From: Sphingobacteriales bacterium | Lineage (GTDB): Bacteria; Bacteroidota; Bacteroidia; Chitinophagales; Chitinophagaceae | Assembly: GCA_024640385.1 (NCBI GenBank) | Contig: JAHEFC010000217.1 | Location: 1 to 6,768 of the forward strand | Direction: 5' to 3' | Length of the DNA: 6,768 nt | Shown: positions 4,578 through 6,768 of the stretch, piece by piece | How positions within the stretch are numbered: the first letter of the stretch is position 1 | Layout: every line of letters starts with the position of its first letter | Program-made: the position numbers and the translations under genes | The notes under the pieces: generated by a model | Told to the model about the DNA's origin: nothing | Seen by the model: only the letters and a program-made list of their open reading frames with translations | Database searches by the model: none

Positions 4578-6029
4578 TTGTATCAACATCAGTCTATAGA
4601 GCAATTTCATAAAGAAATTGAACAAGGTACTATTGAATGTACCCGGGTAGTGGAACATTATCTGTCGAGGGTCTCCGCCACTTCTCATCTCAACGCATTT
4701 GTAGAAGTCTTTGACGCCGAAGCCCGGGAAAGGGCTGCCGAACTGGACCGCAAGAAAAGCAGCGGAGCCAGGCTGGGTAAGCTATTTGGCGTTGTGATCG
4801 GGATCAAAGACGTGATCTGCTATAAAGACCATAAGGTCACTGCCGCTTCAAAGATCCTGAAAGGTTTCACTTCTTTATACTCTGCTACAGCGGTTGAAAG
4901 ACTGCTGGCAGAAGATGCCATTATCATAGGCTCCCTGAATTGCGATGAATTCGCCATGGGCTCCTCCAATGAACATTCTGCTTACGGCAAGGTCCTTAAT
5001 GCGCTTGATGAATCCAGGGTGCCCGGAGGCTCTTCAGGTGGATCGGCTGTTGCCGTACAAGCCGGGCTCTGTATGGTGAGCCTGGGAAGCGATACAGGAG
5101 GTTCTGTAAGACAGCCCGCTGATTTCTGTGGGATCATTGGACTTAAGCCAACCTACGGCCGGATCTCCAGGTATGGATTGATCGCTTATGCCTCTTCCTT
5201 TGACCAGATCGGTATATTCTCCACTACGGTAGAAGATGCTGCCCTTTTGCTGGAGGTCATGGCGGGGCAAGACGAGTTTGATAGTACCGTAAGCTCAGAA
5301 CCTGTACCGGCCTATAGTGAAAACCTCGACACGACAGAAAAATACCGGATCGCTTATTTTGAAGAAAGCCTGGAACACCCCTCCCTGGACCCCGAGATCC
5401 GGAGCGCCACCTACGATTTTTTTAAAAAACTGGAATCCCAGGGGCACAAAGTCAGCCCGGTAAGATTCGAATACCTGGACTATATCGTTCCCGCTTATTA
5501 TATCCTGACCACCGCCGAGGCCTCTTCCAACCTCTCCAGGTTCGACGGAGTCAAATATGGCCCCCGGGAAAAGAACCCCGCAGGTGATTTAACAGGTTTT
5601 TACCAACACAACCGCTCAGCCGGCTTTGGTAAAGAGGTGAAAAGGAGGATCATGCTCGGAAACTTCGTGCTGAGCTCCGGTTACTACGACGCCTATTTTA
5701 CCCAGGCCCAAAGAGTTAGAAGGCTGATTATCAACAAGACAGATGAGGTTTTCAGGGATTTTGACCTGCTTTTAATGCCCACAGTACCCTCCCCCGCCTT
5801 TCCATTCGGCGACAAAAGCAAGGATCCCATCGAAATGTTCCTGGCCGACCTTTTTACCGTATTTGCCAATCTATCAGGCATTCCCGCCATCTCCATCCCC
5901 CTCTCCACCCACAGTAATGGCATGCCTTTTGGAGTGCAGGTTATGACTAACCGGTTTAAAGAGTTAACTTTGCTCCGTGCTTCTAAGTCGTTTCCCAGTC
6001 CTGTGGAACCAACCAAAGAACGCCCCTGA
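4578..6029 (+). CDS. gatA: Asp-tRNA(Asn)/Glu-tRNA(Gln) amidotransferase subunit A
   Basis: GatA releases ammonia from glutamine for GatB, which amidates mischarged Glu-tRNA-Gln or Asp-tRNA-Asn. At 483 residues it matches the usual length of about 485. The amidase-signature catalytic triad is present: K77 (GIKDVI), cis-Ser S152 (GGSSGGSA) and nucleophile S176 (GSDTGGSVRQPA), each two positions below the Staphylococcus aureus numbering. The GLKPTYGRISRYGLIAYASS block and the C-terminal GMPFGVQVM are also intact. The start appears to be TTG at 4578: the frame is closed by TAA at 4560-4562, no ATG or GTG lies between, and the next in-frame ATG (about residue 130) would remove the catalytic lysine. 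The gap to tatA is 23 nt with no terminator, so co-transcription is likely. A weak TAACCTTA at 4568 resembles a -7 box but lacks a -33 partner. Confidence 0.96.
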   Translation: MYQHQSIEQFHKEIEQGTIECTRVVEHYLSRVSATSHLNAFVEVFDAEARERAAELDRKKSSGARLGKLFGVVIGIKDVICYKDHKVTAASKILKGFTSLYSATAVERLLAEDAIIIGSLNCDEFAMGSSNEHSAYGKVLNALDESRVPGGSSGGSAVAVQAGLCMVSLGSDTGGSVRQPADFCGIIGLKPTYGRISRYGLIAYASSFDQIGIFSTTVEDAALLLEVMAGQDEFDSTVSSEPVPAYSENLDTTEKYRIAYFEESLEHPSLDPEIRSATYDFFKKLESQGHKVSPVRFEYLDYIVPAYYILTTAEASSNLSRFDGVKYGPREKNPAGDLTGFYQHNRSAGFGKEVKRRIMLGNFVLSSGYYDAYFTQAQRVRRLIINKTDEVFRDFDLLLMPTVPSPAFPFGDKSKDPIEMFLADLFTVFANLSGIPAISIPLSTHSNGMPFGVQVMTNRFKELTLLRASKSFPSPVEPTKERP

Positions 6030-6095
6030 CATTATCCTCTCCTAAGAAAACCCGCGTAACCTATTTATTAACCGGGGCAACAAAATGAAAACGCA

Positions 6096-6768
6096 ATGCA
6101 GGCTTTTTTAAAACTGTGTGCCTTATTGGTAACATTCATCGGCACTTACTCAACCGCTGTAGCTGAGCACAGCCTTGGGGCCGACACAACGGATGTCTCT
6201 AAAGAGATGCTCCTGGGCAATATGCCCGCCAAGGACCGCACGATCAGAAATCTCCCTTTTACTGTTGAGAAGAAAGAGGAACCTACTTATACAGGCCTGA
6301 TGACCCTTCACCCCAGGGCTATTCCTTTTGTAAAGGACTACCTGGAGATCCATGAAGAAAGGCTGATCAGGATGAAATCCACGGCTATCCCTTATTTCCA
6401 GATGATAGACAAGATCCTGGTTTCCCAGCATCTACCCAGGGAACTCAAATACCTGGCCGTGATCGAATCTGACCTTAAATCATCGGCAGTATCCTGGGCT
6501 GGTGCAGTAGGACCCTGGCAGTTCATGCCTGAAACCGGCAGACTGATGGGCCTTAAAATATCCAAATACCGCGATGAACGCCGGGACCTTTCCCGCAGTA
6601 CTTATGCAGCGGCGAAATACCTGAAGAGCCTGTATGCCCAACTGGGCGATTGGCTGCTGGTGATCGCTGCCTATAATGGCGGAGCAGGCAGGGTTGAAGC
6701 CGCTATCAGGAAAAGCGGTAGCCGCAATTTCTGGGACCTCCAGTATCACTTGCCGGCAGAATCCCGTA
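6096..6768 (+). CDS. Secreted MltD-type lytic transglycosylase, N-terminal part (3' end outside window)
   Basis: Lytic transglycosylases of the SLT/GH23 fold cleave the MurNAc-GlcNAc bond of peptidoglycan, giving 1,6-anhydro ends. The frame is open from ATG 6096 to the right edge, 224 codons. Residues 1-23 form a signal peptide (K6, hydrophobic stretch to about 21, likely cut after TAVA). No lipobox Cys sits at the cleavage site, so a soluble periplasmic form is likely. The SLT domain begins near residue 95: catalytic E124 in YLAVIESD, GPWQFMP at 139-145, and AAYNGGAGRV from 191. LysM repeats often follow in this family and would lie outside. It follows gatA after 66 nt, in which I see no clear promoter or terminator. 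Another ATG at 6085 is in a different frame and stops after eight codons. The MltD assignment is by motif and layout. Confidence 0.92.
   Translation, partial: MQAFLKLCALLVTFIGTYSTAVAEHSLGADTTDVSKEMLLGNMPAKDRTIRNLPFTVEKKEEPTYTGLMTLHPRAIPFVKDYLEIHEERLIRMKSTAIPYFQMIDKILVSQHLPRELKYLAVIESDLKSSAVSWAGAVGPWQFMPETGRLMGLKISKYRDERRDLSRSTYAAAKYLKSLYAQLGDWLLVIAAYNGGAGRVEAAIRKSGSRNFWDLQYHLPAESR

Noticed and set aside
5970..6029. Possible frameshifted C-terminus of gatA
   Set aside because: The last 15-20 residues look unlike a typical GatA tail, but total length and all catalytic residues are normal and family tails vary.
6085..6111. ATG at 6085 as start of the lytic transglycosylase, or frameshift at the T6 run
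   Set aside because: This frame gives MKTQCRLF then TAA. A shift at the T-run would fuse it to the signal peptide, but ATG 6096 already gives a complete signal peptide, so no frameshift is needed.
1..6768. CRISPR array, transposase, phage or defence system
   Set aside because: No regularly spaced identical repeats with unique spacers and no such protein families are visible; the repeat arrays present have 7-9 nt units without spacers.

Overview
The window looks like an ordinary housekeeping segment of a Bacteroidota chromosome, most likely a Chitinophagaceae-like member. Three things point there: the gene order pheT / small coiled-coil gene / zapA / rny; the lack of Shine-Dalgarno sequences before most genes; and promoters of the Bacteroidota type (TTTG, a 19-20 nt gap, then TAnnTTTG) before zapA, rplS and tatA. 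The lineage call is inference from sequence character, not from a search.

Layout, left to right. The 3' part of pheT (phenylalanyl-tRNA synthetase beta chain) enters from the left edge and overlaps by 4 nt a 95-residue coiled-coil gene of unknown function. A small minus-strand gene (85 residues, resembling a type IX secretion C-terminal or FlgD Ig-like beta-domain) converges on it with one base between the stops. Next come zapA, a gap with two 7-nt-period degenerate repeat arrays and a structured leader, and rny (RNase Y, 522 aa). The rny-rplS gap is fully tiled by three consecutive inverted repeats: one straddling the rny stop codon, a large one built of 9-nt AATGTG units, and a short one that contains the -33 box of the rplS promoter. 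rplS (ribosomal protein L19) ends in a strong intrinsic terminator whose U-tail contains the -33 box of the tatA promoter. tatA (Tat translocase) is followed after 23 nt by gatA (amidotransferase subunit A, apparent TTG start), and the window closes in a secreted MltD-type lytic transglycosylase that runs off the right edge.

Functionally the window combines translation (pheT, rplS, gatA), mRNA turnover (rny), division (zapA and possibly the coiled-coil gene) and envelope work (tatA, lytic transglycosylase). I see no phage, transposase, CRISPR, toxin-antitoxin or defence locus, no tRNA or rRNA, and no convincing new multigene system. The unusual material is non-coding: rny is flanked on both sides by structured repeat DNA, including an 18-bp perfect inverted repeat whose 5' arm is conserved rny coding sequence and whose 3' arm contains the rny stop codon.
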